A program made the translations under genes and the position numbers. This document shows positions 50,718 to 59,574 of a stretch of 59,991 nucleotides of DNA, one piece after another; position 1 is the first letter of the stretch; every line of letters starts with the position of its first letter. The DNA comes from Clostridia bacterium (GTDB taxonomy: Bacteria; Bacillota; Clostridia; Oscillospirales; Acutalibacteraceae), in the NCBI GenBank assembly GCA_017398485.1, contig JAFQFY010000050.1, forward strand, positions 1 through 59,991, read 5' to 3'. The notes beneath the pieces are model-generated. The model saw only the letters and a list, made by a program, of their open reading frames with translations. It made no database searches and was not told where the DNA came from.

Positions 50718-51560
50718 ATGCTATCGGTCGAACAGGTGCATTTTCATTACGACAGCGATACGCCGCAGGTCGTTCCTCATGCGGTGTTACAGGGCGTCGA
50801 TCTTGAAGTAAAAAAAGGTTCATTCGTTGCCCTGCTCGGTCACAACGGGTGCGGCAAATCCACCTTGGCGAAGCATTTTAACGCGTTATTGTTACCGAGC
50901 GGCGGTCGGGTGCTGGTGGACGGACTCGATACCGCGGCGGCGGAGAACACCTACCCCGTGCGCCGCATGGTCGGCATGGTGTTGCAAAACCCCGATAACC
51001 AGCTGGTGTCCACCATCGTCGAGGAGGACGTTGCCTTCGGCCCCGAGAACCTCGGGTTGCCGCCCGAGACCATTCGGGAGCGTGTGGACGAGGCGTTGCG
51101 CGCGGTGGATATGTGGGAGTATCGCGACCACTCGCCGCACAAGCTGTCCGGCGGACAGAAGCAGCGCATCGCCATCGCCGGCGTGCTGGCGATGCACCCC
51201 GATTGCATCGTGCTTGATGAGCCAACCGCGATGCTGGATCCGCGCGGCCGTCGCGAGGTGCTGGATACCGTTTGCCGCCTCAATCGTGAGCAGGGCATGA
51301 CGGTGGTGCTCATCACCCACTATATGGAAGAGGCCGCTATGGCGGATCGCGTGGTGGTGATGGACGAGGGAAAGGTGCTCACCGACGGCACGCCGCAGGT
51401 GGTGTTTGCCAACGGCGATCTGCTGCGCTCGGTCGGTCTTGACGTGCCGCAGCCGACGGCGTTGTGTGCCGCCCTGCGCGCGCGAGGCGTTGATTTGCCG
51501 TCGGATATCCTCACACCCGAGGAGTGTGCGGCGGCGTTGCTCGAGAGAATGAAGAAATAA
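50718..51560 (+). CDS. ecfA1: Energy-coupling factor transporter ATPase EcfA1
   Basis: An ABC ATPase of about 280 residues: Walker A GHNGCGKSTL, Q-loop LQNPDNQ, signature KLSGGQKQRIAIAG, Walker B CIVLDEPTAMLDP and H-loop ITHYMEEA. AAAGGAG ends at 50709, giving 8 nt spacing to ATG 50718 but only 2 nt to ATG 50712; both are in frame. With EcfA2 and EcfT it powers vitamin/metal uptake through separate S components, which are not in the window. Confidence 0.94.
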   Translation: MLSVEQVHFHYDSDTPQVVPHAVLQGVDLEVKKGSFVALLGHNGCGKSTLAKHFNALLLPSGGRVLVDGLDTAAAENTYPVRRMVGMVLQNPDNQLVSTIVEEDVAFGPENLGLPPETIRERVDEALRAVDMWEYRDHSPHKLSGGQKQRIAIAGVLAMHPDCIVLDEPTAMLDPRGRREVLDTVCRLNREQGMTVVLITHYMEEAAMADRVVVMDEGKVLTDGTPQVVFANGDLLRSVGLDVPQPTALCAALRARGVDLPSDILTPEECAAALLERMKK

Positions 51561-51593
51561 TCCGGAAATTACACAAAAAAGGAGGAGCGACCG

Positions 51594-52457
51594 ATGGCCG
51601 TGCTGGATATACAAAACATCACCCATACCTATGCGGCAGGCTCGCCGTTCGAGCAGCACGCCATTCGCGATGTGTCGCTCAAAACCGTTTCGGGCGAGTT
51701 GCTCGGCATTATCGGGCACACCGGCTCGGGGAAATCGACGCTCATACAGCACCTCAACGGTCTGTTGCGCCCGACCGAGGGAAAAATTCTGCTCGACGGG
51801 CAGGATATTTGGGAAAAGCCGAAAAATATTCGCGCCGTGCGCTTTCGTGTCGGCATGGTGTTTCAGTATCCCGAATATCAGTTATTCGAAGATACGATCT
51901 ATAAAGATATCGCGTTCGGACCGCGTAACATGGGTCTGGACGACGCGGAGATCGACCGACGGGTGCGTCGCGCGGCGGCGGACGTTGGTCTGGACGAGGC
52001 GCTGTTGGAAAAATCACCCTTCGACCTGTCGGGCGGCGAAAAGCGCCGCGCCGCGATCGCCGGCGTGCTGGCGATGGAGCCGGAAATTCTGATTTTGGAC
52101 GAACCGACCGCAGGCTTGGATCCGCGCGGTCGTGAACAGATATTATCGCTCATCCGCGACTATCGCGCCCGACGCGGCACGACGGTGCTGTTGGTGTCGC
52201 ACAGCATGGAGGACATCGCACGTCTGGCAGACCGCGTATTGGTGATGCGCGAGGGCGAGGTTGCCATGCTGGACACCGTCGAGCGCGTGTTTGCACGCGC
52301 CGAGGAGCTGGAGCAGATGGGTCTGACCGTGCCTGCCGTGACCAAGATCCTACTGCTTTTGCGACAGCAGGGCGTGGATATCGCCACCGACGTGTACACC
52401 GTTGAGCAGGCGATCGAGCGCCTGCTCCCGCTGTTGGGAGGTGAGCGCGCATGCTGA
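51594..52457 (+). CDS. ecfA2: Energy-coupling factor transporter ATPase EcfA2
   Basis: A 287-residue ABC ATPase with Walker A GHTGSGKSTLIQHLNGL, Q-loop FQYPEYQLFE (typical of EcfA2), signature DLSGGEKRRAAIAG and Walker B ILILDEPTAGLDP. Forms a heterodimer with EcfA1 under the membrane. AAAGGAGG precedes ATG 51594; the end overlaps ecfT by 7 nt. Confidence 0.95.
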   Translation: MAVLDIQNITHTYAAGSPFEQHAIRDVSLKTVSGELLGIIGHTGSGKSTLIQHLNGLLRPTEGKILLDGQDIWEKPKNIRAVRFRVGMVFQYPEYQLFEDTIYKDIAFGPRNMGLDDAEIDRRVRRAAADVGLDEALLEKSPFDLSGGEKRRAAIAGVLAMEPEILILDEPTAGLDPRGREQILSLIRDYRARRGTTVLLVSHSMEDIARLADRVLVMREGEVAMLDTVERVFARAEELEQMGLTVPAVTKILLLLRQQGVDIATDVYTVEQAIERLLPLLGGERAC

Positions 52458-53269
52458 ACGATATTACGCTCGGACAATATTTCCCCGGGAATTCGCTTTT
52501 GCACCGTTTGGATCCGCGCATGAAGCTCACCCTGACGATGCTGTTCATCGTGCTGGTGTTCATTCCGCGCAACTGGATCAGCCTGTGCGGTGCTGTGGTG
52601 CTGTTGGCGGTGACGGTGGCGCTGTCCCGTCTGCCGATCAAGCTGCTGTGGCGCAGTGTAAAGCCTATATTGCTCATCGTCGCGTTCACCGCGGTGTTGC
52701 AGATATTTTACGTTACCGGCGGCACGGTGTTGGTGCAGCTCGGTCCGGTGAAGATCACCACGCAGGGACTAAACAACGCCGCGTTTATCGCGGTGCGCAT
52801 CGCGTGCTTGGTGATGGGCAGCTCGCTGTTGACCTACACCACCACCCCGACCGCGCTGACCGATGCGATCGAGTATATGCTCGCGCCGCTGAAGGTGTTG
52901 CGCGTCAACGCGCACGAGATCGCGATGATGATGACCATTGCCCTGCGGTTTATCCCCACGCTCGTGGAGGAAACGGGCAAGATCATGTCGGCGCAAAAGG
53001 CGCGCGGCGCGGATATGGAAAGCGGCGGCCTTATTCAGCGCGTCAAGGCGCTCGTGCCGATCATCATTCCGCTGTTCGTGTCCTCCTTCCGCCGCGCCTA
53101 CGATCTGGCGATGGCGATGGAATGCCGCTGTTATCAGGGCGGCGAGGGGCGTACGCGCATGAAAAAACTGTGTTCTGCTCCGCGCGACTGGATCGCGCTG
53201 GCGGTGTATCTGCTGGTGCTTGCGGTGCTGATCGCGCTTAACGTTCGTTTTGGCTCGGTTCTTAACTGA
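52451..53269 (+). CDS. ecfT: Energy-coupling factor transmembrane protein EcfT
   Basis: A 272-residue membrane scaffold with about six helices and the two Ala-Arg-Gly coupling motifs: AQKARGADME and the later AMAMECRCYQGG segment, in which the second motif is altered (normally AMxxRGY). It links S components to the EcfA1A2 ATPases. Overlap with ecfA2 shows translational coupling. Confidence 0.94.
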   Translation: MLNDITLGQYFPGNSLLHRLDPRMKLTLTMLFIVLVFIPRNWISLCGAVVLLAVTVALSRLPIKLLWRSVKPILLIVAFTAVLQIFYVTGGTVLVQLGPVKITTQGLNNAAFIAVRIACLVMGSSLLTYTTTPTALTDAIEYMLAPLKVLRVNAHEIAMMMTIALRFIPTLVEETGKIMSAQKARGADMESGGLIQRVKALVPIIIPLFVSSFRRAYDLAMAMECRCYQGGEGRTRMKKLCSAPRDWIALAVYLLVLAVLIALNVRFGSVLN

Positions 53270-53290
53270 CTTTTGTAAGGAGGTGCGGTC

Positions 53291-54040
53291 ATGGCTCGGT
53301 TGCTCATTACGTTGCGCTACGACGGAACGGCGTATCACGGCTGGCAGGTACAGCCCAACGGCGTGACCGTACAGCATGTCTTACAGGACGCCGTGGAGGC
53401 GGTCACCGGCGTGCGCGCCGCGGTGACCGGTTGCAGTCGCACCGACGCCGGCGTGCACGCGGATATGTTCTGCTGTGCGCTGGACACCGATTCCTCTCTG
53501 CGAGGGGATAAGCTGGCGAGCGCGCTCAACTTCCACCTGCCGCGGGATATCGCGGTGTACGACGTGCGTGAGGTGGCGGCAGGATTTCATCCGCGCTATC
53601 ACGCGCGTGGTAAGCGGTATATCTACCGCATCTGGAACGGCACGCAACGCCATCCCGTATACGACCGTTACGCCCTGCACCGCAAACAGCGGCTGGACGA
53701 AACGGCGCTGTGCCGCGCGGCGGCGGATTACATAGGCACTCACGACTTTGCCGCCTTTTGTGCGGCGGGCAGTGACGTGCAGGACACGGTTCGCACCGTG
53801 CACGACTGCCGCGTGGAACGGCAAGGGGATCTCGTGATCTTTTCCGTCGAGGCCGACGGGTTTCTGTATAACATGGTGCGCATCATGGTGGGCACCTTAT
53901 TGGAGATCGCAGACGGGCGCTTGGCGTCGGATGCGATCCCCTTGATCCTGGCGAGCGGCGAGCGCGCCGCTGCCGGTCCGACGGCGCCGGCCAAGGGCCT
54001 GTGTCTGCAACGAGTATTTTACGATGAGGAGGGTGGCTGA
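53291..54040 (+). CDS. truA: tRNA pseudouridine(38-40) synthase
   Basis: A 249-residue enzyme that makes pseudouridine at positions 38-40 of the anticodon arm. The catalytic Asp is in CSRTDAGVHA, and GTHDFAAFC and FLYNMVRIMVGTL are typical TruA segments. Located directly after ecfA1-A2-T, an order found in many Firmicutes. The stop overlaps the next start by one base (TGATG). Confidence 0.96.
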   Translation: MARLLITLRYDGTAYHGWQVQPNGVTVQHVLQDAVEAVTGVRAAVTGCSRTDAGVHADMFCCALDTDSSLRGDKLASALNFHLPRDIAVYDVREVAAGFHPRYHARGKRYIYRIWNGTQRHPVYDRYALHRKQRLDETALCRAAADYIGTHDFAAFCAAGSDVQDTVRTVHDCRVERQGDLVIFSVEADGFLYNMVRIMVGTLLEIADGRLASDAIPLILASGERAAAGPTAPAKGLCLQRVFYDEEGG

Positions 54041-55242
54041 TGGCAGATAAAAGAAAGCGTAAAGCGGTCGAGCAAGAAGACAGGCCGCTCTCGCACGAGG
54101 AGATGCGCCGTCGCCGCAAAAAGCGCACGAGACTGCTCATGTGGAAGCGATTGGTTCTGGTGGTGGCGGTCGCGCTGACCGCGTGGTTGGTGTGGAGCAA
54201 CTGGGACACCATGGCGCCCGATAAATTATTCGCACGCCTGCAAGATCTCATCAGCGACGCTTCCGGCACCTATCCGGTGGATATTTCCGGCTCAAACGTG
54301 CAACAGCTCGTGCGAAGCCAGACCTATAACGTCACGCTCAGTGACAGCTACCTGACCTATTATAACGACAAGGGCGGCGAGGTGACGCGGTATCCCTGCA
54401 CCTATTCTTCCGCGTCATTGCGTACCGCGGGCAAATACGTGCTGGTCGTCGAGCAGGGAGGCAAGCGGTTGTTGCTCACCACCCGTTCGGCGCAGGTGAA
54501 GGATCTGACCCTCGACCAGACCGTTCTCACCGCGGCAGTGAACAGCAAAGGGCAGATGGCGGTGCTTACCCAAGGCACCCAAGGCTATGCGGTGGAACTG
54601 ACCGTGTACGACAAGAACGGCGAGGTGCTGTACTCGCGCAAGCGTGCTACCCTCGCGAGCGACGTGACGCTGTCAGCCGACGGCAAGACGGTGGCCGTGC
54701 TCAGCGTTGAGGCGGTGGGCGGCGTCGTCAACACTTCGGTGGAGGCATTTTCTCTGTCCTCGACCGATACGCAGGCCGCGTTTCGGTATACGGCGACCGA
54801 CACCTTGTTGTATCGTCTGAATTTCCTGGACAACAAGCACCTGACGGCGGTTGGCGAGAGCGGCGCCGTATTGGTGCCGCTGGACGGCAAGGATACGGCG
54901 TTGTACCCGATCACCGGTCAACAGCTGCTCGGCTACGCCGTCGCCAATAACAGCGTGGCGTTGGCGGTGCGTCCGATGGGTGACACCCACGGCGGCTCGG
55001 TCATCGTGCTGGATAAAAGCGGCAAGGAAACTGCGCGTGTGTCCTTTGACGGCGAATTTCGACAGTTGTCGGAAAAGGATTCGCAGTATTTGCTTCTGAC
55101 GAGCAATATTGCGCAGGTCGTCAAGCAAAACGGCGCCGGCCGTTCGGCGACCGTCGAGGCAGACGGCCAGCAGGCGGTGCTGTCGGGCAACCGCGCCATC
55201 GTGCTCGGCTTGAGCGCTATACAAGAATACGAAATGGAATAA
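54040..55242 (+). CDS. DUF5711 family membrane-anchored protein
   Basis: A 400-residue protein: basic cytosolic N-terminus (about 1-38), one membrane helix (about 39-58) and an extracellular region predicted as a beta-propeller-like array of short strands (repeated VLVVEQGGKRLLL, GQMAVLTQG, GKTVAVLS, YLLLTSN). It fits DUF5711, known only from Clostridia and of unknown function. It starts on the truA stop, so it belongs to the same transcript. Confidence 0.75.
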   Translation: MADKRKRKAVEQEDRPLSHEEMRRRRKKRTRLLMWKRLVLVVAVALTAWLVWSNWDTMAPDKLFARLQDLISDASGTYPVDISGSNVQQLVRSQTYNVTLSDSYLTYYNDKGGEVTRYPCTYSSASLRTAGKYVLVVEQGGKRLLLTTRSAQVKDLTLDQTVLTAAVNSKGQMAVLTQGTQGYAVELTVYDKNGEVLYSRKRATLASDVTLSADGKTVAVLSVEAVGGVVNTSVEAFSLSSTDTQAAFRYTATDTLLYRLNFLDNKHLTAVGESGAVLVPLDGKDTALYPITGQQLLGYAVANNSVALAVRPMGDTHGGSVIVLDKSGKETARVSFDGEFRQLSEKDSQYLLLTSNIAQVVKQNGAGRSATVEADGQQAVLSGNRAIVLGLSAIQEYEME

Positions 55243-55272
55243 CCCATAGACATACGGATCGGAGGAATACGC

Positions 55273-55989
55273 GTGAAATATTTATTGGATATTGCGGTCA
55301 TACTAATTTTCCTGTCGTGCGTGACCATCGGGATGAAGCGCGGCTTTATCAAGACCGTTGCCGGTGTGATTGCGCTGGTGGTGGCGTTGGCGGTGTCGGC
55401 GTTGTTCAGCACGCCGGTGTCACAGTTTCTGTATGATGAGACCGTCGAGCCGGTCGTGACCGCTACGGTAGCGGAGCAGTACGAGCAGGCGCAGGGCAGT
55501 GCGATCGAGAAGTTGGACAATGCCTATACGGCCCTGCCCTCGTTCGTGAAAACTCTGCTCGCACAGGCAGGCATTGAAGATGTAAACGACCTGGCGAATA
55601 CAATGCCCATCGGGACGCAGACGCCGATCTCCGAGAGTGTCAACGCGGTGGTGCGCCCGATCATGTTGCCGATACTCAAGGCGGTGTGCTCGCTGATTCT
55701 GTTTATCCTCGTGTACATTCTCGTGTCCTTGCTCATGCGCGTGCTCAACGTCGTGGCGAAGTTGCCCGTGCTCAAACAGCTCAATAAAACGCTTGGATTA
55801 GTCGGCGGCGTGGTGTCCGGTGTGCTGTGGGCGATGGTTGCGGCGACGGCAATGCAGTTAGTCGCGGCGACCGGCATTCTGGGCGATGCGCTGACCTTGC
55901 AGACCGTCGGGCAGACCACCCTCGTCAACTGGCTTATAGGTGTTAGCCCTCTCACTGCCGTGGTACAGGACGTTTTAGTCACACAATAA
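55273..55989 (+). CDS. CvpA family membrane protein
   Basis: A 238-residue membrane protein whose start (LLDIAVILIFLSCVTIGMKRGFIKTVAGVIALVVALAV in segments) matches the CvpA/colicin V production domain: GxxRGF turn after helix 1. Four helices with an acidic extracellular insert of about 80 residues between helices 2 and 3. Function in Gram-positives is unclear, possibly envelope stress. GGAGGAA precedes ATG 55273. Confidence 0.8.
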   Translation: MKYLLDIAVILIFLSCVTIGMKRGFIKTVAGVIALVVALAVSALFSTPVSQFLYDETVEPVVTATVAEQYEQAQGSAIEKLDNAYTALPSFVKTLLAQAGIEDVNDLANTMPIGTQTPISESVNAVVRPIMLPILKAVCSLILFILVYILVSLLMRVLNVVAKLPVLKQLNKTLGLVGGVVSGVLWAMVAATAMQLVAATGILGDALTLQTVGQTTLVNWLIGVSPLTAVVQDVLVTQ

Positions 55990-56013
55990 ATCGTGTAAAG
56001 AAGGTCTTTTTTC

Positions 56014-56610
56014 ATGCAGATTTTGAACGTTGAATGGAAATGGAATATTCCCAACGCCCTGTCGGTGTTGCGCATCGCGCTCATACCGGCGTTCGTCACG
56101 CTGTATTTGCTCGGGCAGGATTGGTGGGCGTTCGGCGTATTGCTCGTGTCGGGTCTGACCGACGCGGTGGACGGCTTTGTCGCGCGGCGGTTTAACATGA
56201 TCACCGACTGCGGCAAGCTGCTCGATCCCTTGTCGGATAAGCTCACGCAGGTCGCGGTGGTGATCTGCCTGACGACGCGGTATACCGAATTACTGCCGCT
56301 GACCGTGTTGTGCTTTGTCAAGGAGTCGGCGCAGGCCATCGGCGGCATCCTGCTGCTGCGCAAAAAGGTGCAGGCGCAGGGTGCCAAGTGGTTCGGCAAG
56401 GTGTCAACGGTGCTGTTTTATGTGACGATGCTGGTCATCGTGCTGTGGCACGATGAGCTGAGCGCGTCTGCACCGTGGGTGCTGTACGCCCTCGTGGCGC
56501 TTGTGGCGGTGTTTATGCTGTTGGCGTTTGCCGGCTATCTGCGCATGTTCATCGAGATGCGCCGTGACGCCGTGGAACCGACCGCGCCCATTGAGACCGA
56601 GAAAGGATGA
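56014..56610 (+). CDS. CDP-alcohol phosphatidyltransferase (PgsA-like)
   Basis: A 198-residue membrane enzyme with the family signature D-x2-DG-x2-AR-x8-G-x3-D-x3-D seen as TDAVDGFVARRF then DCGKLLDPLSDK. It probably makes phosphatidylglycerophosphate from CDP-diacylglycerol and glycerol-3-phosphate; other alcohols are possible. About five membrane helices. Its stop lies 6 nt before the likely ClpE start. Confidence 0.88.
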   Translation: MQILNVEWKWNIPNALSVLRIALIPAFVTLYLLGQDWWAFGVLLVSGLTDAVDGFVARRFNMITDCGKLLDPLSDKLTQVAVVICLTTRYTELLPLTVLCFVKESAQAIGGILLLRKKVQAQGAKWFGKVSTVLFYVTMLVIVLWHDELSASAPWVLYALVALVAVFMLLAFAGYLRMFIEMRRDAVEPTAPIETEKG

Positions 56611-56615
56611 CACCC

Positions 56616-58901
56616 ATGATGACTTGTATACGTTGTAAGAAGCGCCCGGCGGTGGTATTCGTCACCCGTGTGGATAACGGCGAGACCGCTAACGAGGGCT
56701 ATTGCCTCTCTTGCGCCAAAGAACTGGGCATCCAGCCGGTCAACGATATGCTGCAAAAGTTCGGTATCAGCGAAGAGGATATCGAGCAGATGAACGAGCA
56801 GATCGAAGAGATGATGGCGATGAACGAGGGCGAGGGCGAAGACGGGGATGAGGATTTCTCCCCCGGCGGCGCACCGGCGTTTCCGTTTTTGCAGAATCTC
56901 TTTGGCGGCATGATGCCGGGCGGCGCACCGTCGGCAAGCGGTGCCGAGGGTGAAAAACCGCCCAAAAAGAAAAAAGAAGACAAAGAGAAAAAGCGCAAAT
57001 ACCTCGATCAGTACACCACCGACCTGACCGCCAAGGCGCGCAAGGGCGGCATGGACCCGACCATCGGGCGCGAGCGCGAGATCTACCGTGTCACCCAGAT
57101 CCTCTCGCGCCGCACCAAAAACAACCCCTGCCTTATCGGCGAGCCGGGTGTCGGCAAGACCGCGATCGCGGAAGGGCTTGCGCAGCGCATGGTCGCCGGT
57201 CAGGTGCCGCCGCGCTTGAAAGACAAGGAACTGCATCTGCTGGATATGACCGCGCTGGTCGCAGGCACCCAGTTCCGCGGCCAGTTTGAAAGCCGCATCA
57301 AGGGTCTCGTCGAAGAGGTCAAGGCGGCAGGCAACGTGATCTTGTTTATTGACGAGGTGCATACCCTCGTCGGCACGGGTGATTCCGAGGGCAGTATGTC
57401 TGCCGCGAACATTCTCAAGCCGGCGTTGTCGCGCGGCGAGATCCAAGTCGTCGGTGCGACCACCTTTAACGAATACCGTAAATACATTGAAAAAGACGCG
57501 GCGCTTGAACGCCGTTTCCAGCCGGTGACGGTGGAAGAGCCGTCGGTGGAGGATGCCTACCGCATTCTGCAAGGCGTATGCCCGTATTACGAGCAATATC
57601 ACGGCGTCAAGGTGGCGGATGAGGTGTTGCGCCGCGCGGTGACGCTTGCGGAACGCTATATCACCGACCGCTTCTTGCCGGATAAGGCGATCGACCTGCT
57701 TGACGAGGCATGCGCCGCGACCGCGCTGGCAAACAAGAAGGCGGAGCAATTCGCAAGCCTGCAAGCGGATGAAGCGCGCTTGAAGAACGAGGAAGAGACC
57801 GCTATGCAGGCGGAGAGCATTGACTACGAGACTCTCACCAAGACGCGCGCACAGCTCATGCAGGTACAGCAGCAGTTGGAACAGCTTCGCCCCGAAGCGA
57901 CCGCCGCGCCGGTGACGATGGAGGCGCTTGCGCGTGTCATCGAGCTGTGGACCGGCATCCCGGCGGCGAAGGTGCAGGAGAGTGAGCTGGGTCGTCTGGC
58001 ACAGCTTGAGGACGCCCTGCGTGAAAAGGTAGTGGGACAGGAGGAGGCCGTGCAGGCGGTCGCCGCCGCCATCCGCCGCAGCCGCGTGCAGATCAGCCCA
58101 CGGCGCCGCCCGGCGTCCTTTATCTTCGTCGGTTCGACCGGCATCGGCAAGACCGAGCTGGTCAAGGTGCTCGCCGCGCAGTTGTTCGACACCCCCGAGA
58201 CGCTGATCCGCTTGGATATGTCCGAGTTTATGGAGAAGCACGCGGTGTCGCGGCTTATCGGCTCGCCGCCCGGCTACGTCGGCTACGACGAGGCAGGTCA
58301 GCTCACCGAAAAGGTGCGCCGCAAGCCGTATTCCGTGATCTTATTCGACGAGATCGAGAAGGCGCATCCCGACGTGCTGAATCTGCTGTTGCAGATCCTC
58401 GACGAGGGTCGCGTGACCGATGCGCACGGGCGTGTGGTGAATTTTGAAAACACCGTCATCGTTATGACCTCCAACGCCGGCAGCCAGCTCAAAGAAAACC
58501 TCATGGGCTTCGGCAAGACCGAGGGCGAGGCGGCGAAGGACCGCGCCGTCAAGGCGCTGGGCGACTTCCTGCGTCCGGAATTTATCGGGCGCGTGGACGA
58601 GATCGTGTTCTTCCGTCCGCTGACGAAGGAAAACTTCGTTGATATCGCGCGGCTGATGCTCACCGAGCTGGTCGCGCCGCTCGCGGAGCGCGGCATCACG
58701 CTTTCTTGGACCGACGCGGCGCTTACCGCGCTGGCGGAGAAGTCCCATGGCGGCAAGCGCGGCGCGCGCGATCTGCGCAACCTCATTCGCCGCGAGATCG
58801 AGAATCCGTTGGCGGAGGAGATCGTCAAGCGCCACGGCGCACCGCTGACCGCGATTAACATCGACGCGGACGAGAGTGGAATCAAAAGGGAATATAGGTA
58901 A
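56616..58901 (+). CDS. ClpE-like ATP-dependent Clp protease ATPase subunit
   Basis: A protein of about 761 residues. The N-terminus has a zinc-finger-like pair (CIRCKKRP and CLSCAKEL), as in ClpE, instead of a Clp N-domain. An acidic and then lysine-rich linker ([15 protein letters not shown]) leads to AAA module 1 ([24 protein letters not shown]) and module 2 ([23 protein letters not shown]), with a coiled-coil middle. It should unfold proteins for ClpP. ATG 56616 is preferred: AGAAAGG ends 9 nt before it and directly touches ATG 56607. The stop overlaps a terminator stem. Confidence 0.88.
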   Translation: MMTCIRCKKRPAVVFVTRVDNGETANEGYCLSCAKELGIQPVNDMLQKFGISEEDIEQMNEQIEEMMAMNEGEGEDGDEDFSPGGAPAFPFLQNLFGGMMPGGAPSASGAEGEKPPKKKKEDKEKKRKYLDQYTTDLTAKARKGGMDPTIGREREIYRVTQILSRRTKNNPCLIGEPGVGKTAIAEGLAQRMVAGQVPPRLKDKELHLLDMTALVAGTQFRGQFESRIKGLVEEVKAAGNVILFIDEVHTLVGTGDSEGSMSAANILKPALSRGEIQVVGATTFNEYRKYIEKDAALERRFQPVTVEEPSVEDAYRILQGVCPYYEQYHGVKVADEVLRRAVTLAERYITDRFLPDKAIDLLDEACAATALANKKAEQFASLQADEARLKNEEETAMQAESIDYETLTKTRAQLMQVQQQLEQLRPEATAAPVTMEALARVIELWTGIPAAKVQESELGRLAQLEDALREKVVGQEEAVQAVAAAIRRSRVQISPRRRPASFIFVGSTGIGKTELVKVLAAQLFDTPETLIRLDMSEFMEKHAVSRLIGSPPGYVGYDEAGQLTEKVRRKPYSVILFDEIEKAHPDVLNLLLQILDEGRVTDAHGRVVNFENTVIVMTSNAGSQLKENLMGFGKTEGEAAKDRAVKALGDFLRPEFIGRVDEIVFFRPLTKENFVDIARLMLTELVAPLAERGITLSWTDAALTALAEKSHGGKRGARDLRNLIRREIENPLAEEIVKRHGAPLTAINIDADESGIKREYR

Positions 58902-58941
58902 AGAAAGAGAGATGGGCGATTGCCCATCTCTCTTTCTTTGG
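58900..58941. terminator. Bidirectional terminator after the ClpE-like gene
   Basis: AAAGAAAGAGAGATGGGC (58900-58917) and GCCCATCTCTCTTTCTTT (58922-58939), an 18-bp stem. On its other side it meets an inverted tRNA-like 3' end (58940-58962). Confidence 0.9.
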
Positions 58942-59005
58942 TCCGAGTGGCGAGACTCTTGAAGGATGCAAGGAGTATGTGGCGAGACTTTGAACTCTGC
59001 ACCAT
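58937..59005 (-). other. Degraded tRNA 3'-end fragments (two diverged copies)
   Basis: Minus strand 58962-58937 reads TTCAAGAGTCTCGCCACTCG and ends GACCA, as the T-loop, acceptor and CCA of a tRNA. A second, weaker copy (TTCAAAGTCTCGCCAC) lies at about 58995-58978. No 5' half of a tRNA was found. They are likely leftovers of a lost or moved tRNA gene facing the ClpE terminator. Confidence 0.5.
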
Positions 59006-59250
59006 TGCAAAATCAATTTGCGGTTCTACGGCAGTTGTCGGTTTGCAATGCTGCCTGATATTTTTCGCCATAGGCGAAAAATATGGTGAGTCAACCGATA
59101 ATTACAGCTAACTTGGGCGTATGGCGCTTGCGACATACGCTTGGGGGCGGCAAGTCGACTGAGAAAAGCTCAAACTCAAAGCCGCCCCGCCATCCACCAC
59201 TTGCACAAAGTAAAACGGAGCACCGACAAGCGATGCTCCGTTTTGCTTGG
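59006..59250. other. Non-coding stretch with scattered hairpins
   Basis: It contains the small perfect hairpin ATATTTTTCGCC-ata-GGCGAAAAATAT (59067-59093), a GGGGCGGC...GCCGCCCC pair (about 59142-59188) and the terminator-like stem AAAACGGAGCA/TGCTCCGTTTT (59212-59244). I see no gene supported by a start, ribosome site and recognisable product. Confidence 0.5.
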
Positions 59251-59499
59251 CTACAAACGCATTTTTTGATACGGGTTGCATTGGGTTGCATAGCTTGTGC
59301 TTTTGCTTTGGAATGCAAATCCATCTTTATAGGCAGTTGCAGCGGTAATGTTTTGGTGTTTCAGCTTAAAACCCTTCTGACTACTCAAAAAGATAACTCT
59401 TTCATTCGTGATTATAAACTCTCCGGGGAACTGCATGGAAATATCCCCGTAAATTGGTCTGCTACTACTTCCACCGGTATGTATCAACATACGAAACAA
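59251..59499 (-). pseudogene. Fragment of a bacterial PH-like domain protein
   Basis: The minus strand encodes FPGEFIITNERVIFLSSQKG and NITAATAYKDGFAFQS, which match the strand pattern of short bacterial PH (bPH) domains. The frame is only 82 codons, its only upstream start is TTG without a ribosome site, and the expected N-terminal part is missing. A terminator (59244-59212) follows. It looks like the remaining end of a broken gene, perhaps from a mobile element. Confidence 0.4.
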
Positions 59500-59543
59500 A
59501 AGTTATATTTTAATAAGGGCTTGTAAATATTGCCTAATTATGT

Positions 59544-59549
59544 TAAAAT
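59544..59549 (+). promoter_or_regulatory. -10 box of promoter before the last gene
   Basis: TAAAAT (59544-59549) with TTGTAA at 59521-59526, spacer 17. AGGAGG at 59561-59566 provides a strong ribosome site for ATG 59575. Confidence 0.6.
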
Positions 59550-59574
59550 AGTTTAAATTGAGGAGGGGTTCTTT

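Noticed and set aside
59083..59526. 147-codon plus-strand frame near the right end
   Set aside because: It covers a terminator-like hairpin and lies antisense to the PH-like fragment; there is no ribosome site and the product is not protein-like in pattern.
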